Shown in pieces: positions 1-8,355 of a stretch of 42,331 nt of DNA (positions within the stretch are counted from its first letter, which is position 1; every line of letters begins with the position of its first letter). Made by a program: the position numbers and the translations under genes. The notes under the pieces are model-generated. The model made no database searches. It had not been told where the DNA came from and was given only the letters and a program-made list of their open reading frames with translations. Source of the stretch: an uncultured Pseudomonadales bacterium (lineage in GTDB: Bacteria > Pseudomonadota > Gammaproteobacteria > Pseudomonadales > Pseudohongiellaceae); NCBI GenBank assembly GCA_949372635.1, contig CASIAB010000003.1:1-42331 (forward strand). The letters run 5' to 3'.

Positions 1-1216
1 GATCGCCAAGCTCAAAGACGCTGTGCAGAGCGCGGACAGCCAACTCGAGGTACTTTTCCTCTATTACCACAGAAATTTTGATCTCTGAAGTCGTAATAAT
101 TTGAATATTGATGCTCTCATCTGACAAAGCCTTAAACATCTTGCTGGCTATGCCCGCGTGTGAACGCATGCCCACACCAACTACTGACACCTTGCCGACC
201 TTTCGGTCAACTAGCACTTCGCGTGCTTTCAGCGAGGCCGTCAAATCGTCAAGAATTTTCTTGGCTCTATCACATTCACTACGCTTAACAGTAAATGTTA
301 TATCGTTCGTTCCATCTTCCGCTGCGTTCTGCACGATCACATCGACTTCGATGCCAGCAGCACTGACTGGGCCGATTACTTGATAGGCCACGCCCGGCAC
401 ATCGGGAACTCCTGCAATGGTGAGCTTCGCCTCATCTCGCTCAAAAGCGATTCCAGCAATAGTGGGGTCTTCCATTTTTTCGTCTCCCTCTAAACTAATC
501 AGGGTACCTGGACCCTCTTCAAAACTTGATAACACTCGTAGCGGCACCTTATATTTTCCCGCAAATTCAACTGCGCGAATCTGCAGAACCTTGGCACCCA
601 GACTTGCGAGCTCCAACATCTCTTCGAAAGTAATGCTACTAAGCAACCTAGCATCTTCCACAACTCTCGGATCAGTTGTGTAAACACCCTTTACATCTGT
701 ATATATCTGACACTCGTCCGCTTCCAACGCTGCAGCCAAGGCTACTGCGGTGGTATCTGAGCCACCTCGGCCGAGTGTTGTAATATTGCCGTGGTCATCC
801 GTGCCCTGAAAACCGGCAACTACGACAACATTTCCCTGCTCTAACTGTGCATGAATACGAGTACCGTCTATCTCTCGAATCCTAGCCTTCATATGTGTAT
901 TACAGGTTAATATTTTCACCTGAGCGCCAGTAAATGAACGCGCGCCAAATCCACGCTTTTCCAGAGCCATGCTCAACAGGGCAATAGTGACCTGCTCTCC
1001 GGTAGACAGAAGTACATCCATCTCTCGCGGGGTCGGATAGTCCATGATATTTTTAGCCAGCGCACTTAAGCGATTGGTTTCTCCGCTCATTGCCGAAACA
1101 ACAACCACGACATCATCGCCACGTTCACGAAAGCCAACGATTTTGTCTGCCACTGCTTCGATTCGCTCAACAGTGCCTACGGATGTGCCGCCAAATTTTT
1201 GAACAATCAACGCCAT
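1..1216 (-). CDS. lysC: Aspartate kinase, C-terminus cut by window edge
   Basis: Aspartokinase phosphorylates L-aspartate, the first step of the pathway to lysine, threonine, methionine and diaminopimelate. The frame opens at the ATG at 1216 with MALIVQKFGGTSVG, the family's N-terminal nucleotide-binding motif, and later shows GRGGSDTTAVALAA. Two ACT-type regulatory segments follow (for example AGVPDVPGVAYQVIGPVSAAGI and VSVVGVGMRSHAGIA). The frame stays open for 405 codons to base 2 and reads ELAVRALHSVFELGD at the edge, which is close to the usual C-terminus, so only a few codons should be missing. Single-domain aspartokinases of this ACT type are commonly feedback-inhibited by lysine and/or threonine (family knowledge). 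It lies 67 bp downstream of alaS on the same strand, a common gammaproteobacterial pairing. hom and thrC of the same pathway are about 15 kb away. Confidence 0.95.
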   Translation of the reverse strand, partial: MALIVQKFGGTSVGTVERIEAVADKIVGFRERGDDVVVVVSAMSGETNRLSALAKNIMDYPTPREMDVLLSTGEQVTIALLSMALEKRGFGARSFTGAQVKILTCNTHMKARIREIDGTRIHAQLEQGNVVVVAGFQGTDDHGNITTLGRGGSDTTAVALAAALEADECQIYTDVKGVYTTDPRVVEDARLLSSITFEEMLELASLGAKVLQIRAVEFAGKYKVPLRVLSSFEEGPGTLISLEGDEKMEDPTIAGIAFERDEAKLTIAGVPDVPGVAYQVIGPVSAAGIEVDVIVQNAAEDGTNDITFTVKRSECDRAKKILDDLTASLKAREVLVDRKVGKVSVVGVGMRSHAGIASKMFKALSDESINIQIITTSEIKISVVIEEKYLELAVRALHSVFELGD

Positions 1217-1283
1217 AACAAACTATCCCAATTTCTTCCTTATATTCTTCCACACACGAGGCTTAAGCAATTAACGCGCGTTC

Positions 1284-3881
1284 CTACAATCTTTCTTCTA
1301 ACCAAGGTTTAACGCTTGCCGCCGCCGCCGGTATAGCCGAAATATCACTACCGCCAGCCATAGCCATGTCGGGACGACCTCCGCCCTTACCGCCAACCTG
1401 CATGGCAACCATGTTCGCCAAGTCGCCAGCCTTTATTTTAGCTACTAGATCTTTGCTAACACCAGCAACGATACTCACCTTACCGTCTGCCCCCGACATC
1501 AAAACAACAACAGCGCTACCCAGCTTGTTCTTTAACTGATCTGCCGTATCACGCAGTGTCTTCGGATTAAAACCCTCCACCACAGCGACTAGCACCTTAA
1601 CGCCGTCAATTTCTTCTGCCTGAGAAGCAAGGTCACTACCCCTGCTAGATGCCACCTGCGACTTTAATTGCTCGAGTTGTTTCTCCAAGGCCTTGGTATT
1701 GTTCGCAAGCTGCAGGACCTTGTCGAGAACGTCGTCATTATTCGACTTTACGATTTCACAAACCTTTTTCAACGTCTGCTTTTCGCTCTCGATGAGTGCT
1801 AGTGCGGTTCTGCCGGTAACAGCCTCTACGCGGCGTATCCCGGAGGAGATGCCTGTCTCTGAGACGATCTTAAACAAGCCAATATCACCGGTACGCTCCA
1901 CATGCGTGCCGCCACAGAATTCAACCGAATAGTCTCCACCCATGGTGACGACTCGTACTTCATCCCCATACTTCTCGCCAAACAGCGCCAGTGCGCCCTT
2001 CTTTTGCGCCTTCTCGATAGGCAATACTTCCTTACTCACAGATGAGTTATTCAAAATCTCTTCGTTAACTTGATTCTCAATGCTTCTCAGCTCTTCATTC
2101 GATACCGGAGCAGTATGCGAGAAATCGAAGCGCAGCCTATCCGCATCAACAAGCGAACCCTTCTGCAGAACATGTTCGCCAAGCACGCTTCTTAGTGCCG
2201 CGTTCATCAGATGCGTAGCGCTGTGGTTCAAGGTAATGGCAGCACGCGCCTGCGCAGCTACTGATGCAAAAAGCTGTTCGCCTACGCGTAGTGCACCGCT
2301 GCGTAGTATTCCTCTATGCACGAAGGCATCGCCCTGCTTCTGCGTATCTAACACTTCGAACGAGGCTTTTTCACTCGTGAGCATACCGGTATCACCAACC
2401 TGACCACCCGACTCTCCATAGAACACAGTACTGTCTAGAAGCAATAACACCTCATCGCCTTCGGTCGCGCTCTCTATCTCTTTCGAGTCGGCAAAAATAG
2501 CGAGCAGCTTCGATGTGACCTGCAGTTTTTCATAACCAACAAAATCAGTAACCTCACTGCTGGCAATCTCAAGTTTTGCTACCGAGCCAAAATTACTCGC
2601 CGCGCGGGCCTGCTCTTTCTGCACTGACATGGCTGCCTCGAAGCAATCCATGTCGAGTGATAGATCATGTTCCCGTGCTACATCCGCTGTAAGATCTACA
2701 GGAAAGCCATAGGTATCGTAAAGGCGAAATACTGTCTCGCCGGGAATGATTTTCCCATCTAATTCCGCTATTGCCTTCTCTAGAATGGACATCCCATTTT
2801 CTAAGGTACGAGCAAATTGTTCTTCCTCTGCTTTCAGTGCCGTCTCTACAATCTGTTGTTTCTTCGAAAGTTCAGGGTAGGCCTCTCCCATTACCTTGAC
2901 TAAAGCCGAAACGATCTTATAGAAGAAGACATCCTTAACGCCGAGCTGATAGCCATGTCGAACCGCACGTCGAATAATCCGGCGCAGCACATAACCTCTT
3001 CCCTCGTTCGAAGGTAGGATGCCATCCACAATCAAAAATGAACAAGACCGTATATGGTCTGCTATGACTTTTAAAGAATTGTTGTTGAGATCATCTATTC
3101 TGGTGATTGCAGAGATCGCTTTTAGCAAATCCTGAAACAGGTCGATCCCATAGTTACTGTGCACACTCTGCATAACAGCTGCTACGCGCTCGAGACCCGC
3201 TCCTGTGTCAACAGAAGGCTTGGGTAGCGGAGTCATAGAACCATCCGCCTTTCTCTCGTACTGCATAAATACTAAATTCCAGATCTCTATATAGCGATCA
3301 CCATCCTCATCGGGACTTCCCGGCGGGCCACCGGGCACGTCGTCGCCGTGGTCATAAAATATTTCCGAACAGGGACCGCAAGGACCAGTATCGCCCATAG
3401 ACCAAAAATTGTCTTTCTCACCTAAACGTGAAAACCGATTCGGGTCGATTTTCATTTCCTCCAGCCAGATTGCTTCAGCTTCAGCATCGTCTTCAAATAC
3501 AGTAATCCAAAGCTTCTCTGCCGGAAGCTCCAATTCGACTGTTAAGAATTCCCAAGCATATTTAATGGCGTCACGTTTGAAGTAGTCACCGAAGGAGAAA
3601 TTGCCAAGCATCTCGAAAAATGTGTGATGCCTGGCTGTATAGCCAACGTTCTCCAAGTCATTGTGCTTGCCGCCTGCGCGGACGCAGCGCTGCGAACTAG
3701 TCGCACGATTATAGTCGCGCTGCTCATTACCCAGGAAAGTATCCTTAAATTGCACCATCCCAGCATTGGTAAACAGCAGTGTGGGGTCATTGCCGGGCAC
3801 AAGCGAGCTGCTAGGCACTATTTGGTGCCCCCTGCTGGCAAAAAAATCCAAAAACTTCTGTCTAATCTCTGCACTGGTCAT
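1284..3881 (-). CDS. alaS: Alanine--tRNA ligase
   Basis: Cytoplasmic class II synthetase that charges tRNA-Ala and edits mischarged Ser/Gly. The 865-residue protein is full length for the family (about 870). It opens with [19 protein letters not shown] and shows the catalytic-core motif [11 protein letters not shown]. The editing domain has the zinc-binding [12 protein letters not shown] and [13 protein letters not shown] motifs. The C-terminal C-Ala region ends in a glycine-rich [15 protein letters not shown] segment. The start ATG at 3881 is well supported by the N-terminal match. A consensus TATAAT lies about 90 bp upstream on the same strand, so alaS probably heads a transcript that continues into lysC. 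No truncation or missing key residue is visible. Confidence 0.98.
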   Translation of the reverse strand: MTSAEIRQKFLDFFASRGHQIVPSSSLVPGNDPTLLFTNAGMVQFKDTFLGNEQRDYNRATSSQRCVRAGGKHNDLENVGYTARHHTFFEMLGNFSFGDYFKRDAIKYAWEFLTVELELPAEKLWITVFEDDAEAEAIWLEEMKIDPNRFSRLGEKDNFWSMGDTGPCGPCSEIFYDHGDDVPGGPPGSPDEDGDRYIEIWNLVFMQYERKADGSMTPLPKPSVDTGAGLERVAAVMQSVHSNYGIDLFQDLLKAISAITRIDDLNNNSLKVIADHIRSCSFLIVDGILPSNEGRGYVLRRIIRRAVRHGYQLGVKDVFFYKIVSALVKVMGEAYPELSKKQQIVETALKAEEEQFARTLENGMSILEKAIAELDGKIIPGETVFRLYDTYGFPVDLTADVAREHDLSLDMDCFEAAMSVQKEQARAASNFGSVAKLEIASSEVTDFVGYEKLQVTSKLLAIFADSKEIESATEGDEVLLLLDSTVFYGESGGQVGDTGMLTSEKASFEVLDTQKQGDAFVHRGILRSGALRVGEQLFASVAAQARAAITLNHSATHLMNAALRSVLGEHVLQKGSLVDADRLRFDFSHTAPVSNEELRSIENQVNEEILNNSSVSKEVLPIEKAQKKGALALFGEKYGDEVRVVTMGGDYSVEFCGGTHVERTGDIGLFKIVSETGISSGIRRVEAVTGRTALALIESEKQTLKKVCEIVKSNNDDVLDKVLQLANNTKALEKQLEQLKSQVASSRGSDLASQAEEIDGVKVLVAVVEGFNPKTLRDTADQLKNKLGSAVVVLMSGADGKVSIVAGVSKDLVAKIKAGDLANMVAMQVGGKGGGRPDMAMAGGSDISAIPAAAASVKPWLEERL

Positions 3882-3969
3882 TATTGAATCTCATAGTTAA
3901 ATCTAACAGTTGAATCTGAATTTCTGGCCGAGCCCCACGAGAGGCAAGCTAAGTGTAAAAAAATCGAAA

Positions 3970-3998
3970 ATTATAGCGCGTAATACGCGGATATTGCA
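3970..3998 (-). promoter_or_regulatory. Probable sigma-70 promoter for alaS
   Basis: On the minus strand a perfect TATAAT (-10) occupies 3975-3970. A weak -35 candidate (TGCAAT, 3998-3993) lies 17 bp upstream. The predicted leader to the alaS ATG is about 80 nt. Between the two boxes is a small palindrome, CGCGTAATACGCG. The call rests mainly on the perfect -10 and its position. Confidence 0.4.
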
Positions 3999-4041
3999 GG
4001 GTTTTTTCGCAAAACCAAGTGCTTTGGAGCCGCGTTAAAAC

Positions 4042-5154
4042 TCAGTCTTTGTTGCTGTCCTGACTAGGAGGCAATAGACCGGCGCCGCCAGAACCCATAT
4101 TGAATTGCTCGAACACTGCGTCATCGGGAACACGCAACCTGCCGTCACTGGAAAGAATAATCGCGATTGGCCGGGTTCGCGGAAAGTGACTAAGAATAAT
4201 CGTTAGGATAATTAGGAAAGGAACGCAGAGAAACATACCGGGTATGCCCCAAATGTACTGCCACAAACCAAGATTGAGCAGGATCACTATTGGACTGAGG
4301 TTAAACGAATTTCCCATTAGCCGTGGCTCGAGAATATTGCCAATACACATCTGCAGAACACCAATACCTGTCAGAACCAGAATGAACAAGGTATATCCAT
4401 CGGATTGAGCGAGCGCGATCATCGCAGGAAATATAGTGGCGATTATAGAGCCAACAGTTGGGATGAAATTTAACAAGAAGATAAGCAGGCCCCAGACGCC
4501 GGCGAAATCGACTTCCACGATGCGCAGAAAAGTATAGCTAAGCAAGCCAGTCAAGGAACTGGTGAACATCTTGATGCTGATGTATTTTTGAATGTCGTTG
4601 CGAATCCGACTGATAATCTTGCGAACGTCATCTTCAGACCCAGAAGTATTGAATAGCGCCGTAATCTTCTGATCGACATTACCCTGCTCTAGGAACAAAA
4701 ATAGAACGTAGATCATGATCAGGCCGCCGCTCGCCAAAATGCCCGCGAACGATGAAGCTACGGATGTTGCGTAGGCAGGCAGATTTATCCAATCCGTGAG
4801 CAATTGGTCTTGAAAAGCAGACACGACAACGAGCGGAAGATTCTGGAAACGCTCTATGAGATTTTCCTGATAGATAGGAATGACCTGCATCACATCATCC
4901 GCGCTGCCACCTAAGAAATTTATCAGGCCCCAGATTAGCAAGACGAATGTGAATATGGATGTCAGGCCGCAAACAATACTGGGGAACTGAAAGGCACCAA
5001 TTTTGATTTTCGCGAATACCGCCGCGAGGGTGTTAATCAGATACCACAGAGCAATAGCAATAACGAGCGGGAGCAATAATGCCTCCCCGACGATCAAGAG
5101 ATACAGGACCAAAACGACAGCGAAGGTCGAAATAGCGAAGCTTGGTATTTTCAT
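4042..5154 (-). CDS. AI-2E family (PerM-type) membrane permease
   Basis: Polytopic inner-membrane protein of 370 residues, normal for the AI-2E/PerM family (about 350-380). Two hydrophobic segments at the N-terminus (residues 1-60) are followed by another near residue 75, a hydrophilic loop with VIPIYQENLIERFQNLP, and then a C-terminal bundle containing the family's conserved stretch FLLNFIPTVGSIIATIFP (about residues 225-245) and the GNILEPRLMG motif. Family members include autoinducer-2 exporters and sodium/proton antiporters, so the substrate cannot be deduced here. The tail past residue 335 is hydrophilic and variable. It has about 160 bp of its own intergenic DNA before alaS and 169 bp of non-coding DNA upstream, and is probably monocistronic. 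The ATG at 5154 gives a plausible N-terminal membrane segment. Confidence 0.88.
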   Translation of the reverse strand: MKIPSFAISTFAVVLVLYLLIVGEALLLPLVIAIALWYLINTLAAVFAKIKIGAFQFPSIVCGLTSIFTFVLLIWGLINFLGGSADDVMQVIPIYQENLIERFQNLPLVVVSAFQDQLLTDWINLPAYATSVASSFAGILASGGLIMIYVLFLFLEQGNVDQKITALFNTSGSEDDVRKIISRIRNDIQKYISIKMFTSSLTGLLSYTFLRIVEVDFAGVWGLLIFLLNFIPTVGSIIATIFPAMIALAQSDGYTLFILVLTGIGVLQMCIGNILEPRLMGNSFNLSPIVILLNLGLWQYIWGIPGMFLCVPFLIILTIILSHFPRTRPIAIILSSDGRLRVPDDAVFEQFNMGSGGAGLLPPSQDSNKD

Positions 5155-5323
5155 CTGAAGTAGATTCCTTGCCCGCGATCTCGGACTGGCTTTCTAACAC
5201 CGTGATTTAGCAAAGAATATCACATTTTCATAAGCCCACCCTCATTAGGCTTGAGATGACACTGCAATCAAGTGCGAGTAGTCAGCAAAAGCAGGAAAAG
5301 TGATGTAATTAGATAGAGATTCT

Positions 5324-5726
5324 ATGCTACTAAAAATCGACGAAAGTGGCATGGAATATGTCTACGAGGGCAAACAAGAGTCACTGCAGAGACAGGTAGC
5401 GATCAAGCTCTTAATAAATGACCTGAGCCGCGATATAAAAGCGAGAACTCAGTTTTATCGTGAGAAAATCCTCTAGCGCGCTGCCTAGTGACATCCAAAA
5501 GCTCATCGCGAACATGATATCGACGACTCGAGAAAATCGAGAAGACGGCAGTCTACAGAGGGCTATCAGATTATTTCGACAACATATCCAGAACATGCAT
5601 CACAAAACTTTCACGGACAAGGGCACAGCGCGCAAGCGAAAGGACCGAGATAAAAAAGAACGAGTGACCGACAGGCAAAAAGCTACGCCTTCAGCATCTA
5701 AAAACTGTATAAATGGCGATAAGTAA
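5324..5726 (+). pseudogene. Ser/Thr protein kinase remnant with internal deletion
   Basis: Two matches to a Hanks-type kinase survive in different frames. From the ATG at 5324, 50 codons read MLLKIDESGMEYVYEGKQES then LQRQVAIKLL and DLSRDIKARTQFYRE. This is the N-lobe with the Val-Ala-Ile-Lys strand, but the glycine loop is degraded (DESGME where GxGGMG is expected). The stop is at 5474-5476. From about 5463, in another frame, LPSDIQKLIANMISTTRENR followed by a short helix-like segment matches the end of a kinase C-lobe (LPxxIQxLIxxMIxxxPxxR). The catalytic loop (HRD), DFG and everything between, roughly 200 residues, are absent. After 5600 the reading becomes lysine/arginine-rich and uninformative. 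A PP2C phosphatase and an FHA remnant follow on the same strand, the usual partners of such kinases. The kinase identity is inferred from alignment by eye. Confidence 0.7.
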
Positions 5727-5868
5727 CCGAATGGGGTTTTATTAGGATTGTTGTTGCTGATTTTGTACAATATCTCACTCTTTTTTATGGCCAGGAAAAG
5801 ATCAATCAGAGCTTACCAGAAGTCTACAATATGCTGGTTAATTAGATTACAGAACTCAGGACAAATTG

Positions 5869-6627
5869 ATGCCCGAGGCACAGACCCGACTCAAAATTGC
5901 TGGACACACAGATACAGGAAGGCGCCGTGATTATAACCAGGATCATATCGGCTTCGACCAAGAACTTGGTATAGCGGTTCTCGCCGATGGCATGGGCGGG
6001 CATAAGGCCGGAGAGGTCGCTGCCCATATGGCCGTCAAATTTGTGTTAGGTAAGCTACAAAAACTCATTTTGCAAAAAACTTATGTATCGATAACTAGTT
6101 CCCAGTTATTGGAATTTTTATCCAATACAATTTCCTCAAGCAATACAGAGATATTCCGTACCCAGAAAGAGGAAGATGCCTATTTGGGCATGGGCACAAC
6201 AATAGTTGCCACACTGATCACTGGCTCTCAAATCTACGTAGGCCATGTAGGCGACTCTAGGCTTTATCTCTACCGCAACCGAGAAGTGAAACGCTTAACC
6301 AAGGATCACAGCTTGGTTCAAGATCTAATCGATCGCGGTTTCTATACCGAGACGGAGGCTCGCAGCGCAAACGTCAAACACGTGGTTACCAGAGCTATGG
6401 GAACGAAGTTAGACGTTGATGTAGACACAGCAGAAGTATCGTTGTTGCCCTGCGATATATTGCTGCTTTGTTCCGATGGCTTGACCGATATGGTATCGGA
6501 TTGGCAGATAGCTGAAACGATAAATGAGAACATTATCGACCTGGATTTAGCCGCTAATAAACTGATTGCATTAGCAAATCAGAATGGCGGCAAAGATAAT
6601 ATTTCTGTCATTCTTATACAGACCTAG
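5869..6627 (+). CDS. PP2C-family protein serine/threonine phosphatase (Stp1/PrpC-like)
   Basis: Cytosolic metal-dependent phosphatase that removes phosphate from Ser/Thr residues, normally opposing a Hanks-type kinase. Starting at the ATG at 5869 (252 aa, usual size), all metal- and phosphate-binding motifs are present in order: RRRDYNQD, VLADGMGGHKAGEVAA, GTT, GHVGDSRLYLYR, LTKDHSLVQDLIDRG, VTRAMG, LLCSDGLTDMVSD and GGKDNISVILI. A TTG three bases upstream could also serve as start. The gene is intact, yet its kinase neighbour upstream is reduced to fragments and the FHA gene downstream is frameshifted, so it looks like an orphan survivor of a kinase/phosphatase/FHA operon. It may now act on another substrate or simply be the last part to decay. 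The 140 bp before it (5727-5868) hold no clear gene. A hydrophobic reading near 5748 could be the old kinase's membrane segment. Confidence 0.92.
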   Translation: MPEAQTRLKIAGHTDTGRRRDYNQDHIGFDQELGIAVLADGMGGHKAGEVAAHMAVKFVLGKLQKLILQKTYVSITSSQLLEFLSNTISSSNTEIFRTQKEEDAYLGMGTTIVATLITGSQIYVGHVGDSRLYLYRNREVKRLTKDHSLVQDLIDRGFYTETEARSANVKHVVTRAMGTKLDVDVDTAEVSLLPCDILLLCSDGLTDMVSDWQIAETINENIIDLDLAANKLIALANQNGGKDNISVILIQT

Positions 6628-6668
6628 CAGGAAAATAAAGGCAAGAACATAAGAAGATAGTAATCATC

Positions 6669-6954
6669 ATGCCGGGTAAATTAAAATTCAGTTTCAACTC
6701 AAAGCGATTGGACGATTTTTTCTCGATAAAGAAATTATGACTACCAGCTACAAAGATGATACCGACATTCATACCGATAATCTCGCCGCCAGTGCTCACC
6801 AAGCCAAACACCTCACTATTTTTAACGATTTTTTTTGGAAGACTTATACAGCACTAACGGAACCTATATAATTGGTTAACCGATTGTAAAACGTCCACTT
6901 AAGAATGGCGATGTGATCGTAATTGGCAAGCTGGAATTGAGCTATACATATGAA
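6669..6954 (+). pseudogene. FHA-domain protein remnant, three frames
   Basis: A forkhead-associated (phosphothreonine-binding) domain can be followed across three frames. From the ATG at 6669: MPGKLKFSFNSKRLDDFF. From 6731 in a second frame: EIMTTSYKDDTDIHTDNLAA, then SAHQAKHLTIFNDFFW. From 6847 in a third frame: YSTNGTYI, an in-frame TAA, then VKRPLKNGDVIVIGKLELSY followed by TYE. The pattern S-x-H, STNGTYI and LKNGDVIVIG is diagnostic for FHA. At least two frameshifts and one nonsense codon make the gene non-functional. It lies directly after the PP2C gene on the same strand. Similarity ends near 6954, where the sequence becomes the tail of a phzF-like fragment on the opposite strand, so the downstream part was lost in a rearrangement. 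Confidence 0.75.
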
Positions 6955-7115
6955 TCTAATTCGGCCGGCGATGCCGTTTCCGATAAGTTATTTTCGGCAG
7001 CCAGCGCCTCCACAGTCTCCTCGGATAGCCTCTCCTGTAGCGGGAAGATAGCTGCCGGATTGCCTTCAAAGAGTTTGTTGGCAAAAGCATCAACCTGATA
7101 CACGTTGATTTTCAC
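6942..7115 (-). pseudogene. PhzF-family isomerase, N-terminal fragment
   Basis: From a GTG at 7115, preceded by an AGAAGGA ribosome-binding sequence, 57 codons read VKINVYQVDAFANKLFEGNP, then AAIFPLQERLSEETVEALAA and ENNLSETA. This is the conserved beginning of PhzF/PhzC-like epimerases (YQVDAF...GNPAAVxPL...AAENNLSETAF). Similarity stops at SETA (about 6970) and the frame reaches a TAG at 6944. The usual protein is 260-300 residues, so about 80 percent is gone. The fragment abuts the FHA remnant of the opposite strand, marking a deletion or inversion join at about 6955-6970. Confidence 0.65.
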
Positions 7116-7199
7116 TGAGTATTTTCCTTCTAAATAGCTAGTAACCGCGTACTGCTGCAGTCAGATTTTACGGATATTCGATCGTCGGGGATTGTGTGC

Positions 7200-8234
7200 T
7201 TAGCGCCTGTCTAACTGTTGGACTCTCGCAGGCAACAGCACATGTTCTTCGACTAGTTCATAGAGGCTGCCTAGATGCCCTCTCCTACCCAGGCCTGGCG
7301 TACTTTCCGATGTAGCCACGACGACCAAGTCTAATTCCTTGACCACGAAGATGAGCTGCCCACCATAGCCCCAGGCAACAGGGATCTGCATGCCGGCGAG
7401 ATCTCTCAGCCACCAACCGTAACCGTAAAAACGGCCCTGTCCTCGCGGCGATCTTGCGCGTGGTTTGTGGGATTCCTCTACCCACGCCTTGGAGATTACC
7501 TGTTCGTTACCTTTGATCCCTTCATTTAAATACAAACGACCAAATTCCAGCATCTGCCGTGGCGTCATCTCCATATCGTTGCCGCCGAAATAGATTCCTT
7601 GCGGATCCTGTGACCAATAGGACATGGAGAAACCGAGCCGGGAACTTAGGTTTTCTTGCGCGAACTGTTTAGTACTCATACCACTGGCTTGGGTGACAAT
7701 AGCCGACAAGAGATGGGTACTACCCGTGCTATAGAGCATTCGAGTTCCGGGCGCCGCCACCAGCGGCTGATTGAGCGCGAACTCTATCCAATTATCACTG
7801 AGAACCCACTTGCCATAGTTTCTATTGCTCGTCGTCTCCAGGCCGGATTGCATCGTGAGCAGATTCTCTATGGTGATCTGCTGCTTCTGGACGTCATCAC
7901 TCCCGGCGATTAGTTTTGGAAAATACTCCGCCACTTTTACATCGACTGAATCGATGATTCCCCTGTCGATAGCAATTCCTACCAACGCCGAGATAACGCT
8001 CTTGGAGGCCGATTTCATGTTTGCTGGGCGCGATGGGTCTCGTGAGTTGTAATACTGCTCGAAGACTAAATCGTCGCCCTGACTGATTAGTAGGCTATGC
8101 AACCGCGATAATTTATTGGCAGCAGCGTGTGCGGCCGAATATTTACTAGCCTCGTCAATTCCCTCTGCGCCAACTGCGAGATTTGATATCATTGACAGGC
8201 TTAGAATAATCAGTAAACGCAGCGAAATTTGCAT
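7200..8234 (-). CDS. Secreted serine hydrolase, beta-lactamase (class C-like) fold
   Basis: A 344-residue protein with an N-terminal signal peptide (MQISLRLLIILSLSMISNLA, probable cleavage after VGA). It shows the SxxK nucleophile motif as SASK in NMKSASKSVISALVGIA (about residues 74-90). A tyrosine motif YST sits in MLYSTGSTHLLSAIV where family members have YxN, and the C-terminal strand has GYGGQLIFV. This pattern resembles EstB/NylB-type esterases and amidases more than true beta-lactamases. Substrate unknown, likely periplasmic. It is flanked by a broken phzF fragment downstream and the DsbD-like gene upstream, 121 bp away, with no obvious functional link. Confidence 0.85.
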   Translation of the reverse strand: MQISLRLLIILSLSMISNLAVGAEGIDEASKYSAAHAAANKLSRLHSLLISQGDDLVFEQYYNSRDPSRPANMKSASKSVISALVGIAIDRGIIDSVDVKVAEYFPKLIAGSDDVQKQQITIENLLTMQSGLETTSNRNYGKWVLSDNWIEFALNQPLVAAPGTRMLYSTGSTHLLSAIVTQASGMSTKQFAQENLSSRLGFSMSYWSQDPQGIYFGGNDMEMTPRQMLEFGRLYLNEGIKGNEQVISKAWVEESHKPRARSPRGQGRFYGYGWWLRDLAGMQIPVAWGYGGQLIFVVKELDLVVVATSESTPGLGRRGHLGSLYELVEEHVLLPARVQQLDRR

Positions 8235-8355
8235 AGCAGGTGTGTTGGGTTAGAGGGAGAAATCAATAAAACGATTATCACTCAAATTAAAATTGCATCA
8301 AGTGAGCGTTGCACGCCTTACGAAACTTACCGGAGTAACTAACTAGGGAATCTCC

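Noticed and set aside
5748..5930. 60-codon frame beginning with a hydrophobic segment before the PP2C gene
   Set aside because: It overlaps the PP2C start in another frame and has no recognisable family or ribosome-binding site; at most a leftover membrane segment of the dead kinase.
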